A DNA stretch of 5,608 bases from NCBI GenBank assembly GCA_013152575.1, contig JAADGB010000043.1:1-5608 (forward strand). The letters run 5' to 3'. The notes under the pieces were generated by a model. That model made no database searches and was not told the origin of the DNA. It was given only the letters and a program-made list of their open reading frames with translations. Shown here piece by piece: positions 5,295 through 5,608 of this stretch. The translations under genes were made by a program, and so were the position numbers. This DNA comes from Thermoproteota archaeon. Lineage in GTDB: Archaea > Thermoproteota > Thermoprotei_A > Sulfolobales > Acidilobaceae. Each line of letters starts with the position of its first letter. Within the stretch, counting starts at the first letter, position 1.

Positions 5295-5608
5295 TCAGAC
5301 GTAGATGTATATTATTATGCTGAGTACGAATGGAAAGAGGGACTCTATAATACTCCATTTCATTATGAGCTTCATCTCGTCCTGGCTAAGTTTTGAAGTG
5401 TCAGCATAGAGTATTTTGTTTAACGAGGCTGTTGCAATAGAGAGGAACATGCCTGACAAAACTAGGTTAGAGGGCAGATTTCCGTAGACGGTTGCTAGTG
5501 ATAGTATTGTTGCTGTTGCATTTACAAGGCCTCCAAGGGCTGAGACGCCCAAAATGGCTATCGACAAGGGTAGCATGCCTTGGAATTCCCCAATTAGCTG
5601 GAAGGTTA
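5295..5608 (-). CDS. Small membrane protein, 5' end not resolved at the window edge
   Basis: The frame stays open from its TGA (5295-5297) to the right edge, so the gene may begin outside the window. The first visible ATG is at 5576, with only AAGGC or a distant GGGG before it as a weak ribosome site. From that ATG there are 93 residues with three hydrophobic helices: about 2-30 (rich in Ala/Gly/Leu), 36-57 and 70-92. A short polar loop (TSKLSQDEMK) separates the last two. The final helix carries a buried glutamate, Glu78, in WSIIESLFPFVLSII, reminiscent of the ion-binding helix of the c/K subunit of rotary ATPases, but the usual glycine-rich first helix is not seen. I do not assign a family. 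The gene converges on the tRNA-Leu, ending 29 bases from it, with no obvious terminator between. Confidence 0.6.
   Translation of the reverse strand, partial: TFQLIGEFQGMLPLSIAILGVSALGGLVNATATILSLATVYGNLPSNLVLSGMFLSIATASLNKILYADTSKLSQDEMKLIMKWSIIESLFPFVLSIIIYIYV

Noticed and set aside
5161..5358. Minus-strand reading frame of 65 codons encoding GGWDLNPRRPTPSGP
   Set aside because: This is the antisense of the tRNA-Leu gene; such WDLNPRRPTP peptides are a well-known annotation artefact of tRNA genes.

Overview
The window looks like a chromosomal segment of a hyperthermophilic crenarchaeon, probably of the Desulfurococcales type; this is inferred, not proven. The grounds are a two-subunit 2-oxoacid:ferredoxin oxidoreductase with a fused gamma-alpha chain, a class II tRNA-Leu with its CCA encoded in the DNA, Shine-Dalgarno cores of the GGTGA/GAGGTG kind, GTG and TTG start codons, TATA-box-like promoters, frequent AGG/AGA/ATA codons and short intergenic gaps.

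Positions 1-4247 carry a leftward block read on the minus strand. In transcription order it holds a small cysteine/histidine-rich metal-binding protein, the gamma-alpha subunit of the oxidoreductase, its beta subunit (overlapping the alpha gene by 11 bases), a coiled-coil plus helix-turn-helix protein of unknown role, and a small archaeal protein resembling the DUF424 family. Gaps are 11-overlap to 39 bases, so much of the block could be co-transcribed, but TATA-like boxes inside it suggest the oxidoreductase and the coiled-coil gene may also have their own promoters. The leftmost 60 bases are AT-rich and hold no gene that can be seen.

Around 4353-4424 lies a divergent promoter region. To its right, on the plus strand, is a 233-residue conserved archaeal protein resembling DUF2258, then a tRNA-Leu(UAG) gene with its own promoter. 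At the right edge an incompletely contained membrane-protein gene runs leftward and converges on the tRNA.

The metabolic core is the oxidoreductase, which would convert 2-oxoacids (pyruvate, 2-oxobutyrate, 2-oxoglutarate) with coenzyme A to acyl-CoA and CO2 while reducing ferredoxin. No ferredoxin gene is in the window. I see no mobile element, CRISPR array or defence island. The segment is mostly ordinary core genome with several uncharacterised archaeal proteins, and the most useful open points concern those proteins and the start sites.
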